From the NCBI GenBank assembly GCA_021783435.1, contig JAJXUC010000038.1:1-26523 (forward strand): a stretch of DNA of 26,523 bases. Reading direction: 5' to 3'. The notes beneath the pieces were generated by a model. The model did not search any database. It worked only from the letters and a program-made list of their open reading frames with translations, and was not told the origin of the DNA. Of this stretch, positions 18,730 to 26,523 are shown one piece after another. Origin of the DNA: Pseudomonadota bacterium (GTDB taxonomy: Bacteria > Pseudomonadota > Gammaproteobacteria > Burkholderiales > Burkholderiaceae). The translations under genes were made by a program, and so were the position numbers. The stretch's first letter is position 1. Each line of letters begins with the position of its first letter.

Positions 18730-19098
18730 TTACTTCTTGGCGCTCAGGCATTCCTTCATGAACTTCTTGCGATCGTCGCCCTTCAGCGCCTTGGTCTTGG
18801 CGTCCTTGTTGCAGGTGACCATTTTTTCCTGCTGAACGGTCAGCTTCTTGCCGTCGTGCGCGGCAGCGGTGGGCATGGCCTTCTTCTCTTCGACCTTCTT
18901 GGCGGGTTCGGCGGCCTTGGCGCTCAGGCATTCCTTCATGAACGTCTTGCGGGCCTCGCCGGTGAGCGCCTTGGTCTTGGCGTCGGCGTTGCAGGTGGCC
19001 ATCTTGCTGGTTTGCGCCGTGGCGGCTTGGGCTGAAACCAGGCCTGGCAGGGTGAAGGCGGCACAGGACAGGCTGATGGCGAGGATGATCTTTTTCAT
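18730..19098 (-). CDS. Secreted PsiF-repeat protein
   Basis: A 122-residue periplasmic protein with a signal peptide (MKKIILAISLSCAAFTLPGL, cut after VSAQA near 25). The mature part consists of two PsiF repeats, about 33-60 (MATCNADAKTKALTGEAR...FMKECLSAK) and 93-120 (MVTCNKDAKTKALKGDDR...FMKECLSAK), exactly 60 residues apart, joined by a Lys/Ala linker. Each repeat has two cysteines (36/57 and 96/117) that probably pair. E. coli PsiF is a phosphate-starvation-inducible protein of unknown function; whether this one responds to phosphate is not shown, and no Pho box was recognised. ATG 19098 is set by the signal peptide and a GGAG 8 bases upstream. It diverges from argS. Confidence 0.92.
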   Translation of the reverse strand: MKKIILAISLSCAAFTLPGLVSAQAATAQTSKMATCNADAKTKALTGEARKTFMKECLSAKAAEPAKKVEEKKAMPTAAAHDGKKLTVQQEKMVTCNKDAKTKALKGDDRKKFMKECLSAKK

Positions 19099-19235
19099 GG
19101 GTGAAACTCCGAGCGAGAGGTGAACGGGAACGTGGATACAGACGGCGGACCCGTCTGCGGGGCCAGAGGAACCAAAAGGGCGCTGCGAACGCAATTCCCC
19201 ACCTGCAGGGCGGCAACCGTGGCGGAGGGCGACCC

Positions 19236-19241
19236 TAAAAT
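19236..19241 (+). promoter_or_regulatory. -10-like box TAAAAT upstream of argS
   Basis: CCCTAAAATG lies 29 bases before ATG 19271. A transcript beginning near 19248 would have a leader of about 23 bases. No good -35 is visible. Confidence 0.45.
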
Positions 19242-19270
19242 GCGCGGATTTGCATCGCAACATCACCATA

Positions 19271-21013
19271 ATGCGCGACTATCTATCCCGGTTGACAGGA
19301 GTTCTCACCACAACTGCGAAACATCTGCATCCGCAAGCCCCCGAAGCCGTGCTGGAGCGGCCCAAATCAGCGGGGCATGGTGATTTTTCCTGCACGTTGT
19401 CGATGCAGCTCGCCCGCAGCCTCAAGCGCAGCCCACGCGACATCGCCCCCATCCTGATGGACGCCGTGCGCACCGATGCGGCCTTGATGGCGGGGCTGGT
19501 GAGCATCGATCTGGCGGGCGCGGGCTTCATCAATTTCACCCTGGCCCCATCGCTCAAGCAGGCGGTGGTGGCGACAGTCAATGCCCTGGGCGGGGCTTAC
19601 GGCCGCGAACCGGCGGGCAGCGCCGGGCAAGTCCTGGTCGAGTTCGTCTCGGCCAACCCGACAGGGCCTTTGCACGTCGGCCACGGCCGGCAAGGCGCTC
19701 TGGGCGACACCATGGCCGCTTTGCTGGCCGCGAGCGGCTGGGCGGTGACGCGCGAGTTCTATTACAACGACGCCGGGGTGCAGATCCGGAATCTGGCGCT
19801 GTCGGTGCAGGCGCGGGCACGCGGACTGGCGCCTGGCGCGGCCGGCTGGCCCGAGGCGGGCTACAACGGCGAGTACATCGCCGAGATCGCGCGCGACTAT
19901 CTGGCGCGGGCCGTGGTGCAGGCCGAAGACGGCGCGGCGGTGCAGGCGGCAGGTAACGCCGACGATCTCGACGCCATCCGCCGCTTCGCCGTGGCCTCTC
20001 TGCGGCGCGAGCAGGACCTCGACCTCAAGGCCTTCGGCATCCGTTTCGACAACTACTACCTGGAGTCCAGCCTGTATGCCGACGGCCGGGTGGAGCGCAC
20101 GGTCCAGGCCCTGGTCGCTTCCGGCCACACCTACATGCACGAGGGCGCATTGTGGTTGCGCACCACCGCATTCGGCGACGACAAGGACCGCGTGATGCGC
20201 AAGTCGGACGGCAGCTACACCTACTTCCTGCCCGACGTTGCCTATCACCTGGCCAAGTGGGAGCGTGGCTTCCACCACGCCATCAACATCCAGGGCTCGG
20301 ACCACCACGGCACCGTCGCGCGCGTGCGTGCCGGCCTGCAGGCGGCGAATCCGGCCATTCCCGCAACCTATCCGAGCTATGTGCTGCACAAGATGGTGAC
20401 GGTGATGCGCGGCGGCGAGGAAGTGAAAATCTCCAAGCGCGCCGGCAGCTATGTCACGGTGCGCGATCTGATCGAATGGTCCGGCGGCATGCGAGACGAC
20501 ATGACGCCAGGCGAGCGCGACGCCGCCCTACGGCGCGGGCGCGACGCGGTGCGCTTTTTCCTCGTGTCCCGCAAGGCCGACACCGAGTTCGTCTTCGACG
20601 TCGACCTGGCCCTGGCGCAGAGCGATGAAAACCCGGTGTACTACGTGCAGTACGCCCACGCCCGCATCTGTTCGGTGCTGGCGCAATGGGCCGAACGTGA
20701 CGGCGGCGATGAAGCGGCGCTGCGGCGGGCCGACCTGAGCCCGCTCATCAGCCCCCGCGAGCAAGAGCTGATGATGCTGCTGGCCCACTACCCCGAGATG
20801 TTGCGCCAGGCTGCCGACGAGCTGACGCCGCACGATGTGGCGTTCTACGCGCGCCAGCTCGCCGGCAGCTTCCATGCCTTCTACAACGCCGAGCGCGTCC
20901 TGGTGGATGATGCCGCGCTCAAGCAGGCGCGGCTCGCGCTGCTGCAAGCCGTGCGTCAGGTGTTGCACAATGCGTTGGCCGTGCTGGGCGTGAGCAGCCC
21001 GCAGCGCATGTAA
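19271..21013 (+). CDS. argS: Arginine--tRNA ligase
   Basis: A 580-residue class I aminoacyl-tRNA synthetase that charges tRNA-Arg in the cytoplasm. Seen: an N-terminal Add-1 domain (about 1-100); the nucleotide-binding signature HVGH at 135-138 within [18 protein letters not shown]; the second signature as KISKR at 386-390, replacing KMSKS, as is common in ArgS; and the C-terminal anticodon-binding DALR domain with [12 protein letters not shown]. Length is normal for the family. ATG 19271 gives [10 protein letters not shown]; a TTG seven codons upstream (19250) is less likely. It probably forms a transcription unit with the SPOR protein 83 bases downstream, and perhaps dsbA; this argS-SPOR-dsbA order is, to my knowledge, common in Burkholderiales. 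Confidence 0.97.
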   Translation: MRDYLSRLTGVLTTTAKHLHPQAPEAVLERPKSAGHGDFSCTLSMQLARSLKRSPRDIAPILMDAVRTDAALMAGLVSIDLAGAGFINFTLAPSLKQAVVATVNALGGAYGREPAGSAGQVLVEFVSANPTGPLHVGHGRQGALGDTMAALLAASGWAVTREFYYNDAGVQIRNLALSVQARARGLAPGAAGWPEAGYNGEYIAEIARDYLARAVVQAEDGAAVQAAGNADDLDAIRRFAVASLRREQDLDLKAFGIRFDNYYLESSLYADGRVERTVQALVASGHTYMHEGALWLRTTAFGDDKDRVMRKSDGSYTYFLPDVAYHLAKWERGFHHAINIQGSDHHGTVARVRAGLQAANPAIPATYPSYVLHKMVTVMRGGEEVKISKRAGSYVTVRDLIEWSGGMRDDMTPGERDAALRRGRDAVRFFLVSRKADTEFVFDVDLALAQSDENPVYYVQYAHARICSVLAQWAERDGGDEAALRRADLSPLISPREQELMMLLAHYPEMLRQAADELTPHDVAFYARQLAGSFHAFYNAERVLVDDAALKQARLALLQAVRQVLHNALAVLGVSSPQRM

Positions 21014-21096
21014 GGCCCGCCCAGGCCAGCCTGCACAGGTTCAACAGCCAGCGGTTCGCGCCGCCGTCACTCCATCGCACCCCATCCCATCACGCC

Positions 21097-21762
21097 ATGC
21101 CTCAACACCTTCGCCCCATCCGTTCGCCCGGCTGCGCCCAGCGCGGCGGCACCCTGCTCGGCCTGATCGTCGGTCTGGTGCTGGGCCTGGCCATCGCGCT
21201 GGTAGCGGCCCTCTACATCACCAAGGCGCCGCTGCCCTTCATGAACCGCTTCCAGGAGCGCCCAACCGGCGCGGCGTCCGGCGCGGCCAACTGGAATCCG
21301 AACCAGGGACTGGTCAGCGGCGGCGCTCCGGCCCCGGTGGCCGGCAGTTCGATGCCCGTGCAGGTGAGCAGCGCCCCGCTCTCGCCCAAGGCGATCGAGT
21401 CGTTGGGTCAGCCACCCACCGGGGTGGTGCAGCCGGGTCAAGCGACGACGGCCGCTGGTGCCACCGGGGCGTTCAGCCCGGCAACGCCAGCGCCGGCGAA
21501 CGTCGCCGCTCCGGCGGGATCGTCCAATCTGCTCTACATCCTGCAAATTGGCGCCTACAGCACCAAGGCCGATGCCGAGAGCCAGCGCGCCAAGGTCGCG
21601 TTCACCGGGCTGGAAGCGCATATTGACGAACGCCAGGTGGGAGGCCGCACCTTGTATCGCGTGCGCGTCGGTCCTTACCCCGCTGCGGAGCAGGCCGACA
21701 AGGCGCAGAAACTCTTGAATGACAACGGAATCGAATCCGCAGTCGTTAAGGTCTCGAAGTAA
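21097..21762 (+). CDS. SPOR-domain inner-membrane protein, FtsN-like
   Basis: A 221-residue bitopic membrane protein. Residues 1-18 are cytoplasmic and basic, one transmembrane helix spans about 19-41 (LLGLIVGLVLGLAIALVAALYI), a Pro/Ala/Gly-rich periplasmic linker follows (42-143), and a SPOR domain closes the protein (about 145-219, with LYILQIGAY and LYRVRVGPY). SPOR domains bind glycan strands without stem peptides at the division septum, so the topology and domains match FtsN, which activates septal peptidoglycan synthesis. The conserved FtsN E-domain is not recognisable by eye, so the ftsN name is not assigned. The gene lies between argS and dsbA on the same strand. Confidence 0.9.
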   Translation: MPQHLRPIRSPGCAQRGGTLLGLIVGLVLGLAIALVAALYITKAPLPFMNRFQERPTGAASGAANWNPNQGLVSGGAPAPVAGSSMPVQVSSAPLSPKAIESLGQPPTGVVQPGQATTAAGATGAFSPATPAPANVAAPAGSSNLLYILQIGAYSTKADAESQRAKVAFTGLEAHIDERQVGGRTLYRVRVGPYPAAEQADKAQKLLNDNGIESAVVKVSK

Positions 21763-21849
21763 CGCTGCCGAGCAGGGGCGGCCTCAAGCACGACCCCGCA
21801 CGCGGCGCATGAATTGCACACCCATCCCAACCCGTTGAAAGGAAGCACC

Positions 21850-22509
21850 ATGAATCGCTGGTTCACCCGCATCGCCGCGCTGCTGTTGCTCGGTTTCAGT
21901 GTCGCGGCAAACGCCGCAGGACCCGCTCCGTTCCAGGAGGGCGCTGGTTACACCAAGTTGCCGATCGCGCAGCCGGTTGGCCACAAGGGCAAGATCGTCG
22001 TCACCGAATTTTTCTGGTACGACTGCCCGCATTGCTTCGAGTTCGAACCCCTGCTGGAAGCCTGGGCGAAGAAGCAGCCGGCCGATGTCGTCCTGGAGCG
22101 CGTACCGGTGGCGTTCGCGCCGCAATACGTCGCGCAGCAAAAGCTGTACTACGCGCTCAAGGCTCTGGGCAAGGTCGATGCCTTGCAGGGCGCCATTTTC
22201 AACGCCATTCATGTGCAGCACATCCCGCTCGGAACCCCGGAGCAGATGGCCAACTGGCTGGTCGGGCGCGGCATTCCGAAGGCCACCTTCATGAACGCCT
22301 ACAACTCCTTCGGCGTGCAGATGGAAGCCAAGCGCGCCACGCAAATGGTGACCGACTACCAGATCTCCGGCGTGCCCACGATGGCGGTTGGCGGCATGTA
22401 TACCGCGTCGGCCTCGATGTCGGAGACGCCCACCAACGAGAAGGTCTTGCAGGCAGTCGATTTTCTGGTGCAGCAGTTGCGCGCCGGCATGGCCAAATCA
22501 GCCAAGTAA
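21850..22509 (+). CDS. dsbA: Thiol:disulfide interchange protein DsbA
   Basis: A 219-residue periplasmic oxidase that introduces disulfide bonds into exported proteins and is re-oxidised by DsbB. Signal peptide about 1-22 (LLLLGFSVAANA before AGPAP). The active site is Cys59-Pro-His-Cys62 (FFWYDCPHCFEFEP), as in E. coli DsbA, and the cis-proline loop is visible as SGVPTM near 174-179. ATG 21850 is set by AAAGGAAG 5 bases upstream. It follows the SPOR gene by 87 bases and is closed by a strong terminator at 22539. Likely clients in this window include PCu(A)C-associated proteins and the four-cysteine PsiF-repeat protein; that is an inference. Confidence 0.96.
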   Translation: MNRWFTRIAALLLLGFSVAANAAGPAPFQEGAGYTKLPIAQPVGHKGKIVVTEFFWYDCPHCFEFEPLLEAWAKKQPADVVLERVPVAFAPQYVAQQKLYYALKALGKVDALQGAIFNAIHVQHIPLGTPEQMANWLVGRGIPKATFMNAYNSFGVQMEAKRATQMVTDYQISGVPTMAVGGMYTASASMSETPTNEKVLQAVDFLVQQLRAGMAKSAK

Positions 22510-22538
22510 AAACAGATCCCGGTGATTTCCCGCCGCTG

Positions 22539-22564
22539 AAAAAGCCCGCAATCGCGGGCTTTTT
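22539..22564 (+). terminator. Rho-independent terminator after dsbA
   Basis: A-rich arm AAAAAGCCCGC and GCGGGCTTTTT form an 11-bp stem with a 4-base loop AATC and a run of five T residues, 30 bases after the dsbA stop codon. It separates the argS-dsbA unit from lptA. Confidence 0.93.
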
Positions 22565-22639
22565 CACGCCAGGAGCAAGACCAGCCGATGGCCGGCCGCG
22601 CGCTCGCGTCGGGCGGCTCAAAACAGGGGCCGACATGCC

Positions 22640-22645
22640 TACAAT
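22640..22645 (+). promoter_or_regulatory. -10-like box TACAAT immediately upstream of lptA
   Basis: GCCTACAATG ends 7 bases before ATG 22653, so an mRNA would begin at or next to this start codon. In-frame ATGs at 22635 and 22644 lie in or before the box and are probably not used. No Shine-Dalgarno and no clear -35 are visible. Confidence 0.5.
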
Positions 22646-22652
22646 GCTTCGC

Positions 22653-23297
22653 ATGAAAGCAAACTTCATGCCCATGCTTCGCCCCGCCACGCGCCTGCTG
22701 CTGGCCGTGCTGTTGACGGCGACGCTGGTCCCGGCTCAGGCGCTGCAGTCCGACAAGGCGCAGCCCATCCAGGTCGAGGCCGACGCGATGCAGTACAACG
22801 ACGTCAAGCAGACCAGCGTGTTCACCGGCAACGTGGTGGTCACCAAAGGCTCGCTGGTGATCCACGCCGCCCGCGTCGAGGTGGTGCAGACGCCGCAGGG
22901 CTATGACGACGCCACCGCATTCGGCACGCCGAACAGGCTCGCGACCTATGCCCAGACGCTGGACGCGCAGCCCGGACAGCCCACCCCGTCGATGTTCGGC
23001 AGCGCCGTCACCATTCACTATGACGGCAAGAGTGACGTGGTCACATTCACCGGCCAGGCCACGCTCGACCGCCTGAGCGACGGCAAGCTGACGGACCGCG
23101 CCCAGGGCGAGGTCATCACCTACAACGACCTCACGGATGTCTTCGCCGTGGTCGGCGGCAAGGCCGGCGCCACGCCTTCCAACCCCAACGGCCGGGTGCG
23201 GGTGATGCTGTCGCCACGCACCGCGCAACCCGCAGCCAAGCCCGGCGGACCGGCGCCGGCGTTGAAGGTGTCTCCAGGCCTGGGAGCGCAGCCGTGA
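22653..23297 (+). CDS. lptA: Lipopolysaccharide transport periplasmic protein LptA
   Basis: A 214-residue periplasmic protein that forms the beta-jellyroll bridge carrying LPS from LptC at the inner membrane to LptD at the outer membrane. Signal peptide about 1-30 (RLLLAVLLTATLVPAQA). The OstA/LptA fold follows with DKAQPIQVEADAMQYND, TSVFTGNVVVTKGSLVIHA and IHYDGKSDVVTFTGQA. The C-terminal 35 residues are Pro/Ala-rich and disordered. Four in-frame ATGs crowd the N-terminus; 22653 is chosen because it follows the TACAAT box. The stop overlaps the GTG start of lptB by 4 bases (GTGA), so the two are translationally coupled. The usual upstream partner lptC is not here: dsbA and its terminator precede the gene. 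Confidence 0.95.
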   Translation: MKANFMPMLRPATRLLLAVLLTATLVPAQALQSDKAQPIQVEADAMQYNDVKQTSVFTGNVVVTKGSLVIHAARVEVVQTPQGYDDATAFGTPNRLATYAQTLDAQPGQPTPSMFGSAVTIHYDGKSDVVTFTGQATLDRLSDGKLTDRAQGEVITYNDLTDVFAVVGGKAGATPSNPNGRVRVMLSPRTAQPAAKPGGPAPALKVSPGLGAQP

Positions 23298-24091
23298 ACG
23301 CGGCGGTGTTGAAGCCGGTGGAGCCGGCGACGCCGGCCCGGGCCCAGCATGCCGGGGTGCTCAGCATGCGCGGCTTGCAAAAGCGCTATGGCGGCCGCCA
23401 GGTGGTGCGCGACGTGAGCCTGGAGGTGCGCGGTGGCGAGGTGGTCGGTCTGCTCGGCCCGAACGGTGCCGGCAAGACCACCTCGTTCTACATGATCGTC
23501 GGCCTGGTGCGGGCCGATGGCGGCGAGATTCACCTCAACGGCCAGAACATCACGCATCAGCCGATGTACCGGCGCGCGCGTCTGGGCCTGTCCTACCTGC
23601 CGCAGGAAGCCTCGATTTTTCGCGGCCTGTCGGCTGCCGAAAACGTGCGCGCGGTGCTGGAGCTGCAGCATGACGCCGAGGGCCGCGCCCTGAAAAAGTC
23701 CGAGATCGAAGCGCGCCTGGTGCAGTTGCTGCGTGAGTTGCATGTGGAGCATCTGGCCGGCAGCCCGGCCATCGCCCTGTCCGGCGGCGAGCGGCGACGG
23801 GTGGAGATCGCCCGGGCGCTGGCCACCAATCCCCAGTTCATCCTGCTCGACGAGCCTTTCGCCGGGATCGATCCCATCGCCGTGATCGAAATCCAGCGCA
23901 TCGTCCAATTCCTCAAGTCGCGGGGCATCGGCGTGCTCATCACCGATCACAACGTGCGCGAGGCGCTCGGCATTTGCGACCACGCCTGCATCATCAGCGA
24001 GGGCAGCGTGCTGGCCCTGGGCAAGCCCGACGACATCGTCAACAACCCGGCCGTGCGCAAGGTCTATCTGGGTGAGAGTTTTCGCTTATGA
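23294..24091 (+). CDS. lptB: LPS export ABC transporter ATP-binding protein LptB
   Basis: A 265-residue cytoplasmic ATPase that powers extraction of LPS from the inner membrane with LptF and LptG. All ABC motifs are intact: Walker A GPNGAGKTT (55-63), Q-loop in YLPQEASIF (101-109), signature LSGGE (162-166), Walker B FILLDE (182-187), and the H-loop His219 in ITDHN. The first 22 residues, before the ABC core, are a Pro/Ala-rich extension. The GTG start overlaps the lptA stop; no better start lies nearby. LptF, LptG and LptC are not in the window. rpoN follows 40 bases downstream, the conserved order in proteobacteria. Confidence 0.97.
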   Translation: MNAAVLKPVEPATPARAQHAGVLSMRGLQKRYGGRQVVRDVSLEVRGGEVVGLLGPNGAGKTTSFYMIVGLVRADGGEIHLNGQNITHQPMYRRARLGLSYLPQEASIFRGLSAAENVRAVLELQHDAEGRALKKSEIEARLVQLLRELHVEHLAGSPAIALSGGERRRVEIARALATNPQFILLDEPFAGIDPIAVIEIQRIVQFLKSRGIGVLITDHNVREALGICDHACIISEGSVLALGKPDDIVNNPAVRKVYLGESFRL

Positions 24092-24131
24092 GCATCCCTG
24101 CATCTGCCGTTTTCGAGTGCGCGACGAACCC

Positions 24132-25607
24132 ATGAAGCAGTCGCTCAACCTTCGCCTGTCGCAGCACCTCGCGCTCACCCCCCAGTTGCAGCAATCCATC
24201 CGCCTGCTGCAACTCTCCACGCTGGAGTTGCAGCAGGAAGTCGAGCAGATGCTCGAAGCCAATCCTTTCCTGGAGCATGAGGAAGGCGAGGGCGATGTCG
24301 AGACGCCGGCCGAGGCGCAAAGCGCGACGGAAGCCGCCGAGGCTCGCAAGGAGACGCATGAGGAGACCGTCGAACTCAAGCTCGACCGCGAGGACTGGCA
24401 ATCCGGCGCCGAGCAGGGTGAGTGGGATGCCGCGCCAGGCGAGAACTGGCAGGGCAGCGGGGGCGAGGCCGACGACGATTTCGACCCGGTGGGCCTGGCG
24501 CATGTGGGGGCCGACCTGCGCGCCCATCTGCGCGGGCAGCTCGCGGGGTTAGGGCTGAGCGAGGCCGACCGTGTTGCGGCCGAGGCCATCATCGACTCGC
24601 TCGACGAGGATGGCTACCTCGCCGAGGGCCCCGAGTTGCTGGCCGCCGAGCTCGACACCGACGCCAGCGAGGAGGAGCGCGATGCGCTGTGCAGCGCGCT
24701 GCGCGTGGGCTTGAAGCTGGTGCAGAGTTTCGACCCGGCTGGCGTTGGCGCCGCCAATCTGGGTGAGTGCATGTGTTTGCAACTCCAGCGCCAACCCCCC
24801 TGCCCGGAGCGCGATCTGGCCATCGCCCTGTGCGCCGGCGGCCATCTGGACCTGTTGTCCAAGCGCGACTGGAAGCGGCTGGCCCGCGCCCTGCAGGCTG
24901 ACGAGGCGGCGTTGCGCGACGTGCAGCAACGCATCGCGCGGCTGGATCCGCGTCCGGGTGCGAGCTTCGTGCCGTCCACCGCGCAGGCCGTCACGCCCGA
25001 TGTCATCGCCGTGCGCACGGGTCGGCGTTGGCGCGCGATGCTCAACCCCGAGGTGCTGCCCAAGCTGCGCATCAACAGCCTCTACGCCGATCTGCTGCGC
25101 CGCTCGCGAGACGGCGCCGGGCTGTCGGGGCAGTTGCAGGAGGCGCGCTGGTTCGTGCGCAATGTGCAGCAGCGCTTCGAGACCATCGAGCGCGTGGCGC
25201 AGGCCGTGATCGAGCGCCAGCAGAACTTTTTCAGCCACGGCGAACTGGGCATGCGCCCGCTGGTGCTGCGCGAAATTGCCGATGAGCTCGGCTTGCACGA
25301 GTCCACCATTTCGCGCGTGACCACGCAGAAATATGTGCTCACGCCGTTCGGCACGTTCGAGCTGAAATACTTTTTCGGCTCGGGCCTGTCCACCGACACC
25401 GGCGGCAATGCATCGAGCACAGCGGTGCGCGCCATCATCCGCCAGATGGTGCAGGACGAGAACCCGGCGGCGCCGCTGTCCGACGGCGAACTCGCCGAGC
25501 GACTCGCCACGCAGGGCATCACCGTGGCGCGGCGCACGGTGGCCAAGTACCGTGAGGCCCTGCGCATTCCTCCCACGGCGCAGCGCAAGAGCGCGACCCA
25601 TCCCTAG
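24132..25607 (+). CDS. rpoN: RNA polymerase sigma-54 factor
   Basis: A 491-residue sigma factor that directs RNA polymerase to -24/-12 promoters and needs an AAA+ activator to start transcription. Region I is Gln/Leu-rich (LTPQLQQSIRLLQLSTLELQ, about 15-34), an acidic region II follows (about 48-125), then the core-binding and cross-linking parts (about 130-400), and the RpoN box ARRTVAKYRE at 466-475, which reads the -24 element. ATG 24132 gives the standard MKQSLNLRLSQHLALTPQLQ N-terminus. It is the last gene of the lptA-lptB-rpoN unit; the usual followers hpf and ptsN are absent, and a convergent rfaE2 lies next instead. Confidence 0.97.
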   Translation: MKQSLNLRLSQHLALTPQLQQSIRLLQLSTLELQQEVEQMLEANPFLEHEEGEGDVETPAEAQSATEAAEARKETHEETVELKLDREDWQSGAEQGEWDAAPGENWQGSGGEADDDFDPVGLAHVGADLRAHLRGQLAGLGLSEADRVAAEAIIDSLDEDGYLAEGPELLAAELDTDASEEERDALCSALRVGLKLVQSFDPAGVGAANLGECMCLQLQRQPPCPERDLAIALCAGGHLDLLSKRDWKRLARALQADEAALRDVQQRIARLDPRPGASFVPSTAQAVTPDVIAVRTGRRWRAMLNPEVLPKLRINSLYADLLRRSRDGAGLSGQLQEARWFVRNVQQRFETIERVAQAVIERQQNFFSHGELGMRPLVLREIADELGLHESTISRVTTQKYVLTPFGTFELKYFFGSGLSTDTGGNASSTAVRAIIRQMVQDENPAAPLSDGELAERLATQGITVARRTVAKYREALRIPPTAQRKSATHP

Positions 25608-25654
25608 GAGCGTGCGGGCCGGCTGCGCGGCATGCGTCCCGGATGCCTGCTGCA

Positions 25655-25669
25655 ACCGCTTGAAGCGGT
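25655..25669. terminator. Short hairpin between convergent rpoN and rfaE2
   Basis: ACCGCT TGA AGCGGT forms a perfect 6-bp stem in the 63-base gap between the two stops, but has no T-run in either direction. A weak terminator at best. Confidence 0.3.
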
Positions 25670-25670
25670 C

Positions 25671-26177
25671 TCAGCCTTCGCCGCGAATGCGCCGCACCAG
25701 CGCCGTGGTGGAGCGGCCGGCGACAAAGGGCAGGATGCGCACTTCGCCGCCCCAGCCGCGCACCAGTTGGGTTTCGGGCAGGGTTGCGACGCTGTAGTCG
25801 CCGCCCTTCACATAGATCTCGGGGCGCACCTGTTGCAACAGCGCCAGCGGCGTGGACTCGTCGAACAGCACCACCAGGCTGACGCTTTCCAGCGCGGCCA
25901 GGACGGCAGCGCGATCGTCTTGCGGGTTCAGCGGGCGCTCCGGGCCCTTGCCCAGGCCCCGCGCCGACGCGTCGGAATTCAGCCCCAGCACCAGGCTGGC
26001 GCCAAGCGCCCGCGCCTGCGCGAGGTAAGTCACATGGCCGCGGTGCAGGATGTCGAACACGCCGTTGGTGAACACCAACGGGCGCGGCAGCGCGGCCAGG
26101 GCCTGCGGCAATTGCGCCGGTGCGCAGAGTTTGCGCAGAAAAGCCGGGGCCGAGGTGGATGCGGAGCTGCTGGACAT
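25671..26177 (-). CDS. rfaE2: D-glycero-beta-D-manno-heptose 1-phosphate adenylyltransferase (stand-alone)
   Basis: A 168-residue cytidylyltransferase-fold enzyme that transfers AMP to heptose 1-phosphate, a step towards ADP-heptose for the LPS inner core. Motifs: FTNGVFDILHRGHVTYL (36-52) with the HxGH nucleotide signature His45-His48, GLNSDASAR (65-73), EIYVKGGDY (120-128) and GRSTTALV (154-161), the equivalent of the ISSTK loop. It matches only the C-terminal half of E. coli HldE; the kinase half (RfaE1) must be encoded elsewhere. ATG 26177 is preferred; ATG 26186 is in frame three codons upstream but overlaps a GACAAT box that ends 7 bases before 26177. The frame remains open to 26285 through a tandem repeat, not credible as protein. 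Confidence 0.94.
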   Translation of the reverse strand: MSSSSASTSAPAFLRKLCAPAQLPQALAALPRPLVFTNGVFDILHRGHVTYLAQARALGASLVLGLNSDASARGLGKGPERPLNPQDDRAAVLAALESVSLVVLFDESTPLALLQQVRPEIYVKGGDYSVATLPETQLVRGWGGEVRILPFVAGRSTTALVRRIRGEG

Positions 26178-26249
26178 GGCTGGCATTGTCGCAAAGCCGC
26201 TGGCGGGCGCGGCGCGAACCCGATCACAACGCTGCACGGCCGCCACCGA

Positions 26250-26285
26250 GCAACTGGGCAACTGGGCAACTGGGCAACTGAGCAA
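26250..26285. repeat. 8-bp tandem repeat upstream of rfaE2
   Basis: GCAACTGG is repeated at 26250, 26258 and 26266, then GCAACTGA at 26274 and a partial GCAA at 26282. It lies 73 bases upstream of the rfaE2 start. A unit of 8 bp could vary in copy number by slippage; within non-coding DNA this would change promoter spacing rather than frame. Confidence 0.9.
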
Positions 26286-26436
26286 TCGCGCTGCCCACGA
26301 TGACCGATGACCCGCCGCTGGTGTGGCGCTTGTTGCCGGCGTTCACCAAACTTCACCGTTGTGGGGCGTGCGAGCCGATACCATTTCGAAAATTTCCACC
26401 TTGCGCAGCGGCGATGTCCTGCCGCACCCGCTCGTC

Positions 26437-26523
26437 ATGTCCGAATCCCTCGCCTACCGCCTCCGCGCCCTGCTCGTCCATCTCCGTCTGGGTCTCGACC
26501 CGATGGTGCCGATGATGTTGATC
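26437..26523 (+). CDS. N-terminal fragment, possibly a RodA/FtsW-family protein (cut by window end)
   Basis: Only 29 residues are visible, starting MSESLAYRLRALLVH and reaching LGLDPMVPMMLI at the window edge. The basic amphipathic start followed by LDP and a beginning hydrophobic helix recalls RodA (MrdB) N-termini such as the HLDPTMLLIL of E. coli, a peptidoglycan polymerase of the elongation machinery. This rests on a few residues and could be wrong. No Shine-Dalgarno is obvious before ATG 26437. It diverges from rfaE2. Confidence 0.35.
   Translation, partial: MSESLAYRLRALLVHLRLGLDPMVPMMLI

Noticed and set aside
26300..26515. A 71-codon plus-strand frame near the window end
   Set aside because: Ser/Pro/Arg-rich translation typical of GC-rich shadow frames; the frame starting at 26437 gives a more protein-like N-terminus.

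Overview
The window is GC-rich chromosomal DNA of a betaproteobacterium, most likely order Burkholderiales (possibly Thiomonas-like; that is an inference). The grounds are a methionine synthase split into two genes, a typical betaproteobacterial trimeric porin, a Coq7 hydroxylase, a very large FAD/Fe-S oxidoreductase of the DUF3683 type, and an lptA-lptB-rpoN block. No tRNA, rRNA, CRISPR array, insertion sequence or phage gene was seen. Most genes are housekeeping.

Layout. 39-6095: the two halves of cobalamin-dependent methionine synthase lie on the minus strand, but a plus-strand pair sits between them: a stand-alone cyclic-nucleotide-binding protein and a PAS-PAS-GGDEF diguanylate cyclase. 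6241-8149: a MmyB-type XRE regulator diverges from a SAM-dependent methyltransferase across a short control region with repeated CAGGAT motifs. 8359-8877: a periplasmic PCu(A)C copper chaperone. 9003-12983: the large FAD/4Fe-4S/CCG oxidoreductase. 13051-14214: a lipoprotein of unknown function, bracketed by four copies of a 17-bp dispersed repeat. 14555-15670: the porin, with a strong terminator. 16025-16732: coq7. 16862-18539: a frameshifted DUF1640-like small membrane gene, then an RlpA-like lipoprotein with a SPOR domain, whose N-terminal coding region carries two identical 50-bp repeats. 18730-19098: a PsiF-repeat secreted protein. 19271-22509: argS, an FtsN-like SPOR membrane protein and dsbA, closed by a terminator. 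22653-25607: lptA-lptB-rpoN, tightly packed. 25671-26177: a stand-alone heptose-1-phosphate adenylyltransferase. 26437 to the end: the start of a gene that may encode a RodA/FtsW-family protein.

Several genes serve the envelope: LptA/LptB move LPS, RfaE2 makes an LPS-core heptose precursor, DsbA folds periplasmic proteins, RlpA and the SPOR protein bind septal peptidoglycan, and the porin sits in the outer membrane. The points I find most worth checking are the signalling pair lodged between the metH halves, a recurrent CCTA(A/C)AAT(G) box very close to several start codons (suggesting leaderless or very short-leader mRNAs), the flanking repeats around the unknown lipoprotein, and the RlpA homologue with substituted signature residues. 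I did not find a convincing wholly new multi-gene system.
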